Assembly (NCBI GenBank): GCA_963776195.1
Contig: CAVZMO010000025.1
Span: 16,412 to 80,411 of the forward strand
Source: CAVZMO01 sp963776195
GTDB lineage: Bacteria; Nitrospirota; Thermodesulfovibrionia; Thermodesulfovibrionales; SM23-35
Length of the DNA: 64,000 nucleotides
Reading direction: 5' to 3'
In this document: one piece after another, positions 32,214 to 41,161 of the stretch
Layout of the letters: every line of letters starts with the position of its first letter
Position numbering within the stretch: position 1 is the first letter of the stretch
Program-made: the position numbers and the translations under genes
The notes under the pieces: model-generated
Database searches by the model: none
What the model was told of the DNA's origin: nothing
Seen by the model: the letters and a program-made list of their open reading frames with translations, nothing else

Positions 32214-33914
32214 ATGTGTAGAAAAAGCTTATTGTTTCGCCTCAGCGAACCCGCCGGGGCTGAAGCTGCCTTTGTAAGACATCTGCTCACCAGTAAACCC
32301 GTATGTTTTCATTCATCGCTATGGCCCTCTTTAAATAGCACATTGCGATTGGTAAAGGTTTTTCTGCATGTGTGCCTGTCATCAAATGCACTTTTAAAGC
32401 ATGTTTCAGCTTTTTTAGCGCTTCTATTTCTGTTCTCCTGTGAGGTAACGTTTGCAGCCGAAGGGAAGGAGGATGTGATGTCATCGGCGCCACTGAGTCC
32501 CCAGACCCAGGCTTGCCTCAGCTGTCACAATATATACACACCCGGGATCGTAAAGGACTGGTTAACGAGCAGACACTCGAAGATAACCCCTGCCGAAGCC
32601 ATGGGTAAACCCGCTTTAGAAAAAAGGTTCTCCGCTGAGACTCTCCCCGGCGAATTGAGCTCATACGCGGTAGGCTGTTACGAATGCCACAGCAGAAATC
32701 CGGAGGTCCACAAAGACAATTTCGAACACATGGGGCATAAAATTAATCTCGTTGTTACGCCCAATGATTGTAAGACCTGCCATCCGATAGAGGCCAAACA
32801 GTTTCTCGGAAGTAAGAAGTCAATGGCTTATAAAAACCTTATGGATAATCCCGTCTATCATACGTTGGTCGATGCTGTGACGGGGTTGAAGAAGGTTGAC
32901 AATGAAAAACTTTCGGCGGCAAAGCCCTCGGAAGATACTCTGCGCGAGACATGTCTCGGATGTCACGGCACAAAGATTGAAGTAAAAGGCATGAAGAATT
33001 TGTCTGTAAAAATCGGCACTATTGTAATACCTGACCTAACCAACTGGCCCAATCAGGGGGTGGGGAGGGTAAATCCTGATGGAAGTACAGGCGCCTGTTC
33101 AGCCTGCCATCCGCGCCACGGCTTTCTGATCGAGGTTGCAAGGAAGCCCTATACCTGCAGCCAGTGCCACCATGAACCCGACGTGCCCGCCTGGGACGTC
33201 TACGAAGAGAGCAAACACGGAAACATCTATTCGTCAAAAAGCAGCACCTGGGATTTCACCGGCGTGCCATGGAAGTTAGGAAAAGACTTTAGAGCGCCAA
33301 CCTGTTCGGTCTGCCACAACAGCCTCCTCGTATCACCGGACAACAATGTGATTATTGAAAGGTCCCATGACTTCGGCTCCAGGCTGTGGGTCAGGCTTTT
33401 CGGACTCATTTATAGCCATCCTCAGCCAAAGTCAGGCGATACAACGATTATGAAAAACAAAGACGGACTGCCATTGCCGGTGACATTCGGCGGCGAACCG
33501 GCATCGGAGTACCTCATCGATAAATCGGAACAGGAAAAGAGGCGAAATACTATCAGCAGGGTGTGTAACGGTTGTCACGGAACAGATTGGGTCAGAGGCC
33601 ATTTTGCGAAACTCGAAAGCACCACTAAGGAAACGGACGAGATGATCCTCGCGGCAACAAAATTTATTGTAAAGGCATGGGAGAAGGGGATAGAAGACAA
33701 AACAAATCCCTTCGACGAGTCCATGGAGCAGATGTGGGTAAGGCAATGGCTTTTTTATTCCAATTCCATCCGATATGCTTCCGCCATGACCGGTGCGCCT
33801 GATTATACGGCTTTTAAGAACGGATGGTGGTATCTCAATGAAAATCTGCAGCACATGAAAGACTGGACGGAATTCAAAAGAGAGAAGAAGCTGGAAAAGA
33901 GGGAGAAAGACTAA
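32214..33914 (+). CDS. Octaheme c-type cytochrome, hydroxylamine oxidoreductase family
   Basis: Eight CxxCH heme motifs (CLSCH, CYECH, CKTCH, CLGCH, CSACH, CSQCH, CSVCH, CNGCH). HAO-type landmarks are YTCSQCHHEPDVPAWDVYEESKHGNIY and the C-terminal MWVRQWLFYSNSIRYASAMTGAPDY. Family members oxidise hydroxylamine/hydrazine or reduce nitrite/hydroxylamine. Without a clear cross-linking Tyr assignment the direction is open. A signal peptide (SAFLALLFLFSCEVTFAA) begins ~60 residues after the ATG at 32214 (GAGGAG upstream); a GTG near 32370 would give a normal leader, so the start is uncertain. It is followed without gap by a flavin reductase gene. Confidence 0.85.
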   Translation: MCRKSLLFRLSEPAGAEAAFVRHLLTSKPVCFHSSLWPSLNSTLRLVKVFLHVCLSSNALLKHVSAFLALLFLFSCEVTFAAEGKEDVMSSAPLSPQTQACLSCHNIYTPGIVKDWLTSRHSKITPAEAMGKPALEKRFSAETLPGELSSYAVGCYECHSRNPEVHKDNFEHMGHKINLVVTPNDCKTCHPIEAKQFLGSKKSMAYKNLMDNPVYHTLVDAVTGLKKVDNEKLSAAKPSEDTLRETCLGCHGTKIEVKGMKNLSVKIGTIVIPDLTNWPNQGVGRVNPDGSTGACSACHPRHGFLIEVARKPYTCSQCHHEPDVPAWDVYEESKHGNIYSSKSSTWDFTGVPWKLGKDFRAPTCSVCHNSLLVSPDNNVIIERSHDFGSRLWVRLFGLIYSHPQPKSGDTTIMKNKDGLPLPVTFGGEPASEYLIDKSEQEKRRNTISRVCNGCHGTDWVRGHFAKLESTTKETDEMILAATKFIVKAWEKGIEDKTNPFDESMEQMWVRQWLFYSNSIRYASAMTGAPDYTAFKNGWWYLNENLQHMKDWTEFKREKKLEKREKD

Positions 33915-34487
33915 ATGAATATTACAGCCTTTCTCGGAAGCCCGAGGAAAGAAGGCAATACGGAGCTTCTTTTCAATGAGGCGGTCAGAGGCGTCGAGGA
34001 ATCGGGCCATAGCATTCAGATCTTCAACCTCAACCTTATGAACATCTCGCCCTGTCAGGACTGCGGAGGGTGCGAGGATACGGGGACCTGTATATTTGAA
34101 GACGATATGGTTCAGATCTATAACGCGATCAGGGGTGCCGACAGGCTTGTCCTTGCATCACCGATCTTCTTCTTTGCCCTGAGTGCACAGACTAAAATAA
34201 TGATAGACAGGTGCCAGTGCTTCTGGTGCAAAAAATATCTTCTGAAAAAACCGATCCCCGAAGGCCCTTACGGCAGGAAGGGCCTTTTACTGCTGGTAGG
34301 CGGCATGAAAAAAGAGATCGGGCTCCAGTGCGCGGAGGCCTCTGCAAAGGCGTTCTTCAGGACGGTCAGCGTCCCCGAACATAAGACATTAAGCTATATG
34401 GGGGTCGATGCAAAGGGTGCGATTTTAAAAAATCCTTCGGCTTTAAAAGATGCTTACGCTGCGGGGAAAGAATTGGTAAAGGTATAA
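33915..34487 (+). CDS. Flavodoxin-like NAD(P)H-dependent FMN reductase family protein
   Basis: 190 residues: phosphate-binding loop FLGSPRKEGNTELL, ISPCQDCGGCEDTGTCIFEDDM (Cys-rich segment typical of iron-sulfur flavoproteins/NADPH-FMN reductases) and ASPIFFFALSAQTKIMIDR. Binds FMN; may bind an Fe-S cluster through the close-spaced Cys. The start abuts the octaheme cytochrome stop, so co-translation is likely. Confidence 0.88.
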   Translation: MNITAFLGSPRKEGNTELLFNEAVRGVEESGHSIQIFNLNLMNISPCQDCGGCEDTGTCIFEDDMVQIYNAIRGADRLVLASPIFFFALSAQTKIMIDRCQCFWCKKYLLKKPIPEGPYGRKGLLLLVGGMKKEIGLQCAEASAKAFFRTVSVPEHKTLSYMGVDAKGAILKNPSALKDAYAAGKELVKV

Positions 34488-34618
34488 AGCACACGCTCAT
34501 CGGGGACACCGGCGATAGAGTTCTCGCGGTTTTCTTTGCCGATAGTCGAATAGTTGAAGACATTCTGAAAATAGAGAGGCAGAGATCGAGTTAAATAAAT
34601 TTTCTTACAATGTCTGCA

Positions 34619-35233
34619 TTATTCGGGTAAATAATCCGGGGTAGAGGTTCCTGTTTTTTCTGAAATCTTTTCTTCCAAAATATATTCCACAAGCTGTTCA
34701 ACTCGCCTTGCGAGTTTATCAGGATCGGGATCGGTGGCCTTGTTCATATAATGGGCGGGGGCAAGATTTTCCATCTGCCTTCTCAGGTGTTCATCCGACT
34801 TCTCCGATGAGAAAAAAATGATCGGAACCTTATCGATACCTTGCCGGACCTCAAGGGCCCTTATCGTTCTTGCAGCGGTAAGCCCATCCATTACCGGCAT
34901 GTTCAGGTCTACGATTACTACATCCACAGGTTTTTTCCTGGACCGCAAATTTGAATATGCTGATATCAGCTCCGCCCCGTTTTCAAAGGACTCTACAGAA
35001 GCCCAATTTTTTTTCTCTTTCAGGATATCTATAATGATCCTTCTGGTGTATTTTGAATCATCGGCCACTAAGGCATAGCCCTTTTCATTGCTTTTCCTGA
35101 GTTCCGACAGCTTCTGGACATCGAGGGTAAAGCCGCAGAAGACGCACCTTACTTCCCTCTTTTCGTTCCTTTCAATAACGCTGACCGGCACCTGTTCGTC
35201 GCAGCACAGGCAATATTTCGTATCTTCCACCAT
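34619..35233 (-). CDS. Response regulator with N-terminal zinc-ribbon-like domain
   Basis: 204 residues. Residues 1-45 hold CLCCDEQVPV...VRCVFCGFTLDV (two CxxC pairs, zinc ribbon-like). Residues ~55-185 are a CheY-type receiver with acidic pocket VADDS, phospho-acceptor Asp in VVIVDLNMPVMDG, Ser in IFFSSE and Lys in MNKATD. No output domain beyond this. It could act by protein contact, as CheY does. No kinase gene nearby. Confidence 0.85.
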   Translation of the reverse strand: MVEDTKYCLCCDEQVPVSVIERNEKREVRCVFCGFTLDVQKLSELRKSNEKGYALVADDSKYTRRIIIDILKEKKNWASVESFENGAELISAYSNLRSRKKPVDVVIVDLNMPVMDGLTAARTIRALEVRQGIDKVPIIFFSSEKSDEHLRRQMENLAPAHYMNKATDPDPDKLARRVEQLVEYILEEKISEKTGTSTPDYLPE

Positions 35234-35416
35234 TATACGCAGAATTTTATCAATTGCTTTAGTTTATGTCAACACGCCGAATTGCCTCATCAAAAATCTA
35301 TTCGAAAGTGAACGCCTGAAATCAGCGGCGCGGGCAATTTCCATGGCCACAATCAAACCACGGTTATCCCGCGTAGGGAGTTTATGACAGAAACAGTTAC
35401 GATGACGTCGTTCTAC

Positions 35417-36331
35417 TTATGAACTTCCTGATAACCTGCGTTTGACCCTCTTCCATCTCCTGTGTATCCAAAGCCATTCTGCTGGGTGTTCTTTTATATA
35501 CTCTTCGATAAACCTTGAAAATGTCACCGTATCTTCCTTTATGGCATTTTCGGTATCACTGTTTTTGGATAGCTCAATCTCCGGATATATGGTAATCTTA
35601 TGACCTCTGCCGTCTCTATGGATGAAAGCGGGCAGGACTGCGGCGCCGGTTTTTCTTGCTATGAGGGCCGGCATTTTCGTTGTCCATGCTCCCCTGCCCA
35701 GAAAATCTATTATATATCCTTCATCGGGTATGACCGCCTGGTCCATAAGAAGGCCTATAACTCCGTTTTTCTTCAGCGTTTGCATAATAGGCTTTAATGC
35801 TCCCTTTTTATAAATGACGCTGTTTCCATATCTCTTTCTCACCTTTTCCACAAAATTGTTCAGGTAAGGATTGTTTACAGGCCTTACTACGACAGATAGG
35901 TCTGAAAGCTTTGTTGCTGCAGCAATCGCAAGGAGCTCCCAGTTCCCGCAGTGTCCCGTTATGAAGAGGACCCCTCTGTTTCCCGCTTTTGCTGCATGAA
36001 AGTTTTCTGCGCCTTCTATAACAACAGAATCTATTAACGGCTTGCCGAGGCCGTAGTAAATTTTGATCACCTCGATGAACGATCTTCCGAGGTTCTTGAA
36101 ATTTTCCCTGATGATATTTTCAACGGGTTCTGAAACTTTTATGCCATGAGATAATGCCGCTGATTTCAGGTTCTCTATCGCGATCCTTCTCCTGCTCTTC
36201 CAGAGATAAAAAACGAAAAGGCCGAGTACTTCCCCGGCCTTTAATGACCATCTCAAGGGCAGGACCGCCAACGGCAGAGACAGGGAGACAAATACTCCGG
36301 CCTCAAGCAGTCGCACCGCTCTACGAGTCAT
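35417..36331 (-). CDS. Lipid A biosynthesis lauroyl/myristoyl acyltransferase family protein
   Basis: 304 residues of the LpxL/HtrB family: N-terminal membrane anchor, active-site motif TGHCGNWELLAIA (HxxxxE-type), FLGRGAWTTKMPALIARKTGAAVLPAF and C-terminal WLWIHRRWK. It adds secondary acyl chains to Kdo-lipid A at the inner membrane, so the organism makes LPS-type lipid A. Ends 9 bases from the LonB-type gene, convergently ordered on the same strand. Confidence 0.9.
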   Translation of the reverse strand: MTRRAVRLLEAGVFVSLSLPLAVLPLRWSLKAGEVLGLFVFYLWKSRRRIAIENLKSAALSHGIKVSEPVENIIRENFKNLGRSFIEVIKIYYGLGKPLIDSVVIEGAENFHAAKAGNRGVLFITGHCGNWELLAIAAATKLSDLSVVVRPVNNPYLNNFVEKVRKRYGNSVIYKKGALKPIMQTLKKNGVIGLLMDQAVIPDEGYIIDFLGRGAWTTKMPALIARKTGAAVLPAFIHRDGRGHKITIYPEIELSKNSDTENAIKEDTVTFSRFIEEYIKEHPAEWLWIHRRWKRVKRRLSGSS

Positions 36332-36340
36332 TGTCCTTAT

Positions 36341-38794
36341 TCATTTGTTCTTTTCTTGTTCCTGCTTTTCTTCCTTTTTCTCTTCTTCTTTTTCTTCTTC
36401 CTTTTCCTTTTCCTTTTTCTTTTCGAAGGCTTCCGATATTTCTGTGAGACGGTTTACCGCAAGGTAATTAATAGTGCCCTCCGGATATGTTCCGTCTTCT
36501 TTGATTTCACCAACCTGCTTGCCGGTGAGTATCTCCAATCCTTCATCAACTTTGCTGATAGCACGAATGAAAAACTTTCCGTCTTTCACTGCTTCAACCA
36601 CATCCGTTTTCAGCATCAGATGTTTAGTATTTCTCGCCGGCATAATCACTCCGTGGCTCCCGTCCAGACCTATTATCCTGCACAAATCGAAAAAGCCTTC
36701 TATCTTTTCGTTGATTCCGCCTACGGGCTGAACATCTCCGTTCTGGTCCATAGAACCTGTCACAGCAATACTTTGTTTCAAGGGGACGTTTGCAATACTG
36801 CTCAGGAGCGCATAAAGCTCGGCACAGGTGGCGCTATCGCCTTCAACCATGTCGTAGAGCTGCTCGAACGTGATGGACGCGGACAGACTGATCGGTTTTT
36901 TCGTCGCATATCTGCTTCCGAGGTAATGTGAGATGATGAGTATCGCTTTTTCGTGTATCTTGCCGCTCATCTTCGTTTCCCTCTCTATATTCACAACACC
37001 GGCCTTGCCGGTATATGTCCTCGCCGTAATCCTCGAAGCTTTTCCGAAACTGTAATCCCCGAGGTCAAGTACGGCGAGCCCGTTTATCTGTCCCACCTTC
37101 TCACCCGCCGTCTCAACGATGATAGTCCCTTCAAGAATCATTTCCCTGAGGCGTTCCTCGATCCTGTTTGTCCTGAACACCTTCTCATCTATGGCTCTTT
37201 GGACATGCACTCCGCTCACGATAGTGCCTCCTGCTTTCGACGACCAGTAACTTGCCTCTCTCAGAATGTCGGCAATATCGCTAAACCGGGCGGATAATCT
37301 GTCCTGATGCTCCGCAAGACGTGAACTGAGTTCCACCACTTTTGCGACACCCGTGCGGTCAAAAGGCAAAAGCTTCTCCTCCTTGCACAACGTGGCGATA
37401 AAGAAGGCGTATTTCTGAATGTTCTCGTCCGTTCTCTTCATCCTGCTGTCAAAGTCGGCTTTTACTTTAAAAAGTTCCCGATACTCTTGATCGAGATTAT
37501 GAAGGAGATAATAGAGATATGGATCTCCGACGAGGATCACCTTAATATTGAGGGGCATAGGCTCCGGTTTGAGGGTAGTCGTCGACATTAACCGGTACTG
37601 TTCCCAGACATCCTCTATCTTTGCCTCCTTATCCCTGATAGCGCGTTTCAGCGCATCATAAGCAAAAATATTCCTTAAGAGATCGAGCGCATTGATGACA
37701 ATATACCCTCCGTTTGCCTTATGCAAAGATCCCGCTTTTATCATGGAAAAATCCGTGATCGCAAAACCGTACTGTATCTTGTGCTCAATCCTTCCGAAGA
37801 GGTTATAATAGGTCGGGTTGCTTTCGAATATGCAGGGCGCACCCTTGCAATCCTTATTATTCACCAGAACATTTATGATATATCGCGTAAATGTCGGCTC
37901 TGACTTCGGAAGTTTCAGAAAGGCCGGCTGCGGGCCCTGTTCTTCCTGGACCTTAAAATCTTCGAGATGTTCAAGAATGTCCTCTTTGGCCTCATCGAGA
38001 TAGGTGCTGATCTTCTCGTGCTCCTTGTATTTGTTCTTTAAGTCATCGATGAGATGACCCACCGCAGAAAGCGCCGCGTCCTTCTCGAGTCTTGCGATTG
38101 CCTCCTTGACCATTTTTCCACTTTCGCGGACGAGGCGCACAACATCATTAAGTTTTTCCTGCAAGACCTTGCCGATCTCGTCTATCTTCCGCCTTGTCTT
38201 CTCATCGGATTGTTCGTACTCCTCTTCCGTCAATGGTTCTCCGGTCTTTTTGATGGGTATGATCATTAATCCACTGACCGTCTTGCGGACCGAAAAACCC
38301 TTCTGCTCCGCCTCTTCCTCGAGGCTGGTAAAATTTTCCTTTTCTTTCTTCTGGGCCTCCTCTATGATCTTGTTCCTCTGCTTCTCATATTCCTTTGATT
38401 CGAATACCTTCGGTATCTCGACCTTCAGTATCTTTATAACCTCATCCATATCCTTCTGAAATACGACTGCTTTCCCCGGGTCAAAAGAGACCGCTAACGG
38501 GACATCGGGGTCTTTAAAATTGTAAACATAGCACCAATCCTTTGGCACAGGCTCACCCATGGCCTTTTGAGACAGAAACGACCTTACCGTGGTCATCTTG
38601 CCGGTACCGTGCTCGCCGAGAATGAATATATTAAACCCTGTACTATCCAGGCTCAGCCCGAAATCGAGGGCATGCAGTGCCCTCTCCTGGCCTATCGTCT
38701 CTTTCAAGTCAGGCAGATCATTCGTTGTATGAAAGGTAAAGATATCAGGATTGCAAAACCTGTAGAGTTCATTGACATTTAATTTTTCAGGCAT
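36341..38794 (-). CDS. LonB-type ATP-dependent protease
   Basis: 817 residues. N-terminal AAA+ part with Walker A LGEHGTGKMTT, a long coiled-coil insertion, a KANGGYIVINALDLL segment, and a C-terminal Lon protease domain with the Ser (GDSATCAELYALLS, near residue 652) and Lys (GGINEKIEGFF, near 694) catalytic dyad. The tail is a low-complexity Lys/Glu run. It fits the soluble AAA_32/LonB class rather than classical Lon. Role in protein quality control. Confidence 0.92.
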   Translation of the reverse strand: MPEKLNVNELYRFCNPDIFTFHTTNDLPDLKETIGQERALHALDFGLSLDSTGFNIFILGEHGTGKMTTVRSFLSQKAMGEPVPKDWCYVYNFKDPDVPLAVSFDPGKAVVFQKDMDEVIKILKVEIPKVFESKEYEKQRNKIIEEAQKKEKENFTSLEEEAEQKGFSVRKTVSGLMIIPIKKTGEPLTEEEYEQSDEKTRRKIDEIGKVLQEKLNDVVRLVRESGKMVKEAIARLEKDAALSAVGHLIDDLKNKYKEHEKISTYLDEAKEDILEHLEDFKVQEEQGPQPAFLKLPKSEPTFTRYIINVLVNNKDCKGAPCIFESNPTYYNLFGRIEHKIQYGFAITDFSMIKAGSLHKANGGYIVINALDLLRNIFAYDALKRAIRDKEAKIEDVWEQYRLMSTTTLKPEPMPLNIKVILVGDPYLYYLLHNLDQEYRELFKVKADFDSRMKRTDENIQKYAFFIATLCKEEKLLPFDRTGVAKVVELSSRLAEHQDRLSARFSDIADILREASYWSSKAGGTIVSGVHVQRAIDEKVFRTNRIEERLREMILEGTIIVETAGEKVGQINGLAVLDLGDYSFGKASRITARTYTGKAGVVNIERETKMSGKIHEKAILIISHYLGSRYATKKPISLSASITFEQLYDMVEGDSATCAELYALLSSIANVPLKQSIAVTGSMDQNGDVQPVGGINEKIEGFFDLCRIIGLDGSHGVIMPARNTKHLMLKTDVVEAVKDGKFFIRAISKVDEGLEILTGKQVGEIKEDGTYPEGTINYLAVNRLTEISEAFEKKKEKEKEEEKEEEKKEEKQEQEKNK

Positions 38795-38931
38795 GTTTTC
38801 CTCCTATTCAGCTTTTTCCAGTTTACAAAGTTTACACATTTTTCAAGTTGGTTGCAACACTAAGAGGAGAAGCTGAAATCGCTTTTGTTTTACGGCATCA
38901 GGTAAGTGTGCGATGAATTAGTATGAGACCT

Positions 38932-39816
38932 CTATGCCCTCGGATGGTGTTTCGAATAAACCTGTTTTAATCTGTCAGCCGTTACCTTTGTATAAATCTG
39001 GGTTGTTGATATATCCGCGTGTCCGAGCATCTTCTGTAACGAACGCAGGTCCGCGCCGCCTTCGAGCAGATGTGTCGCAAAAGAGTGCCTCATCGTATGA
39101 GGCGAAAGTTTTATCCCGAGTTTCTTGCCCACTCCCTTTATCGTCTGCCAAAAACGCTGCCTCGACATCGGCCCTCCTCTCCGGGTAATAAAGAGATAAG
39201 GAGAACGTTTTTTTTTCAGGATATCGGGCCTTTGCAGTCTTATATATGTTTTCACTCTCTCGGCCGCTCTCATATGAAAAGGCACGATCCTTTCCTTTGA
39301 GCCCTTTCCCAGAACGCGTAAAAACCCGGCTTCGAGATTAATATCTTCAAGCTTAAGAGAGATCAGTTCACTGACACGCAAACCCGATGAATACAGAAGT
39401 TCGAACATGACATGGTCTCTCATTATCGTAGGGTCCGAGGGGTTGCATGATGAACTCATATCGAGAAAGGAGGCGACTTCGGAAACACTGAGTGACTTCG
39501 GAAGTCTTTCCCACTTTTTCGGTGACTGGAGGTTTTCCGACGGGTCCTCTTTGATAACATTTTCGATAAGGAGGTATCTGCATAGTCCTTTAATGGACGA
39601 TAAGAACCTGCAGATACTCGAAGCGGTGTAGTTTTCACCTCTCACCTTTTCAAGAAAATCAATAATATCCGCCTTTGTGAACGAATCAAACCCTTTGTCC
39701 TTTGATGACAGGAAGCCATGAAATTTCCTGAGATCAAACTGGTACGATTCCGTGGTATTCCTCGACAGTCCCTTTTCGACCGTGAGATAGGTAAGCAAAT
39801 CTTTAAGATGGTCCAC
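38932..39816 (-). CDS. xerD: Site-specific tyrosine recombinase XerD
   Basis: 294 residues. Core-binding domain (LTYLTVEKGLSRNTTESYQFDLRKF) and catalytic R-K-H-R-H-Y set: SSGLRVSELISL, LGKGSKERIVPF, SPHTMRHSFATHLLEGGADLRSLQKMLGHADISTTQIYTKV. Resolves chromosome dimers at dif with XerC. Genomic neighbours are housekeeping genes, which supports XerD rather than a phage integrase. Just downstream of the methylase gene. Confidence 0.9.
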   Translation of the reverse strand: MDHLKDLLTYLTVEKGLSRNTTESYQFDLRKFHGFLSSKDKGFDSFTKADIIDFLEKVRGENYTASSICRFLSSIKGLCRYLLIENVIKEDPSENLQSPKKWERLPKSLSVSEVASFLDMSSSCNPSDPTIMRDHVMFELLYSSGLRVSELISLKLEDINLEAGFLRVLGKGSKERIVPFHMRAAERVKTYIRLQRPDILKKKRSPYLFITRRGGPMSRQRFWQTIKGVGKKLGIKLSPHTMRHSFATHLLEGGADLRSLQKMLGHADISTTQIYTKVTADRLKQVYSKHHPRA

Positions 39817-39824
39817 AAAATCTC

Positions 39825-40544
39825 CTAAAACATTCCATATATAGCCTTCATCTCGTCTGTATAACCTCCGTCTTCTTTATAGATATAAAGAGGCTTTTCT
39901 ACTTTCAGGCCCATTCTTCCCCCCTTGACGGCCTCCAGCAAAACCATCTTTGACTCTGATGATATCGTTGAGTGAATAAATCTTGACCTTTTCGGCTCAA
40001 CACCTTTTTCCCTTAAGACGTCTATAAGTTCGGCAAGCCTGGAGGGATGATAAATTAGGCATAATCTCCCTTTTGCTCTCAAAAGGGATGCAGCAGCAGC
40101 AATAAATTCACGTAAACTCAATTTTATCTCATGCCTTGCAATTGCCTTTTCCTCTTCGATATTGAGAAGGCCGCTTTTGAGTCTTCTAAAGGGCGGATTC
40201 GATACGACGAGGTCGTAATACCGGAACGTCGATGCCAGGGCAGGCAGAGTTCTTAAATCGCATTTAATCACTTTAACGCGGTCTTCGAGGCGATTGAGAA
40301 GGACATTTTTCCCCGCAAGTCTGAAAAGGTTGTCCTGAATTTCAAAAAGGTCGATGCGTGCACCGGGATATCTCTTTGCGAGCAGTATTCCAATAATGCC
40401 GGAACCGGCGCCGAGATCCGCGATACCGGCTGCTTCTCTGAGGGTCACAAAGTCATAGAGCAGTAGGGAATCAACCGAAAAACGATACCCTGCTTTTGAT
40501 TGATACAATTGTACGTCACGTATACTGTCAAATGTTATATCCAT
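39825..40544 (-). CDS. tRNA1(Val) A37 N6-methyltransferase-like protein
   Basis: 239 residues of class I SAM-dependent methylase: motif I IADLGAGSGIIGILLA, acidic loop IDLFEIQ, and catalytic NPPF in YDLVVSNPPFRR, as in TrmN6/YfiC. It methylates adenine at N6, in E. coli A37 of tRNA-Val. Adjacent to xerD with 8 bases between. Confidence 0.85.
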   Translation of the reverse strand: MDITFDSIRDVQLYQSKAGYRFSVDSLLLYDFVTLREAAGIADLGAGSGIIGILLAKRYPGARIDLFEIQDNLFRLAGKNVLLNRLEDRVKVIKCDLRTLPALASTFRYYDLVVSNPPFRRLKSGLLNIEEEKAIARHEIKLSLREFIAAAASLLRAKGRLCLIYHPSRLAELIDVLREKGVEPKRSRFIHSTISSESKMVLLEAVKGGRMGLKVEKPLYIYKEDGGYTDEMKAIYGMF

Positions 40545-40667
40545 AACGTATCAGGTCAGGACAGGACTTCTGGAGTCTCCTCAGGAGAAGATCATTTTTG
40601 TTATATTAATCTGACACATTCGACGGGCCGAATGCAATTTCTATATGCTGAATGGTTCATTTCGATT

Positions 40668-40701
40668 AAAAAAAGGCCATGCCTTCCGGCATAGCCTTTT
40701 T
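40668..40701 (-). terminator. Intrinsic terminator of the ATP synthase operon
   Basis: AAAAAGGC-c-ATGCC (to 40683) pairs with GGCAT-a-GCCTTTTT (40688-40701) around TTCC. The A-run at 40668-40674 becomes a T-run when read on the minus strand, directly after atpC. It is symmetrical enough to work both ways. Confidence 0.85.
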
Positions 40702-40725
40702 GATCTATTAAATCTGAGATTTACC

Positions 40726-41130
40726 CTAAACTTTCTTTTCTGCCACCTGTGCCCTTGCCACCGCTCTTTCCAGTGCCGAAGATGATCGTGCAAAATCAAA
40801 CTCTTCTGCCTTCTTAAGCCTTTCTTCAGCCCTTTTCATTGCCGCCTTTGCCCTCTCCATATCGATATCTTCGGATTTTTCCGCACTGTCGGCAAGTATC
40901 ATAACCTTTTCCGGTCCGACCTCTGCATATCCCCAGTTGACGAATACATATTTTGTAGCATTCCCTTTTTTATATACGAGCATGCCTATCTTTAAGGTTG
41001 TGAAAAAAGGCACATGACCCGGGAGCACGCCGAAATCACCTTCACTTCCGGTGCACGACACTTCGTCAACATCCTCACTCAGAATAAGGCCGTAAGGTGT
41101 AACGATTTCAAGTTTTAATTTGCTTTCCAT
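40726..41130 (-). CDS. atpC: F1Fo ATP synthase epsilon subunit
   Basis: 134 residues: LKLEIVTPYGLILSEDVDEVSCTGSEGDFGVLPGHVPFFTTLKIG is the beta-sandwich domain and the Ala/Lys/Glu-rich C-terminus the helical hairpin. Central stalk subunit with inhibitory tail. Last gene of the operon. Confidence 0.95.
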   Translation of the reverse strand: MESKLKLEIVTPYGLILSEDVDEVSCTGSEGDFGVLPGHVPFFTTLKIGMLVYKKGNATKYVFVNWGYAEVGPEKVMILADSAEKSEDIDMERAKAAMKRAEERLKKAEEFDFARSSSALERAVARAQVAEKKV

Positions 41131-41161
41131 GAATTATTCTCCTGCCTTAGCCTTTATTTCT

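Noticed and set aside
34488..34594. Short plus-strand open frame after the flavin reductase gene (GDTGDRVLAVFFADSRIVEDIL)
   Set aside because: Protein-like but without a start codon, ribosome site or recognisable family; too short to support.
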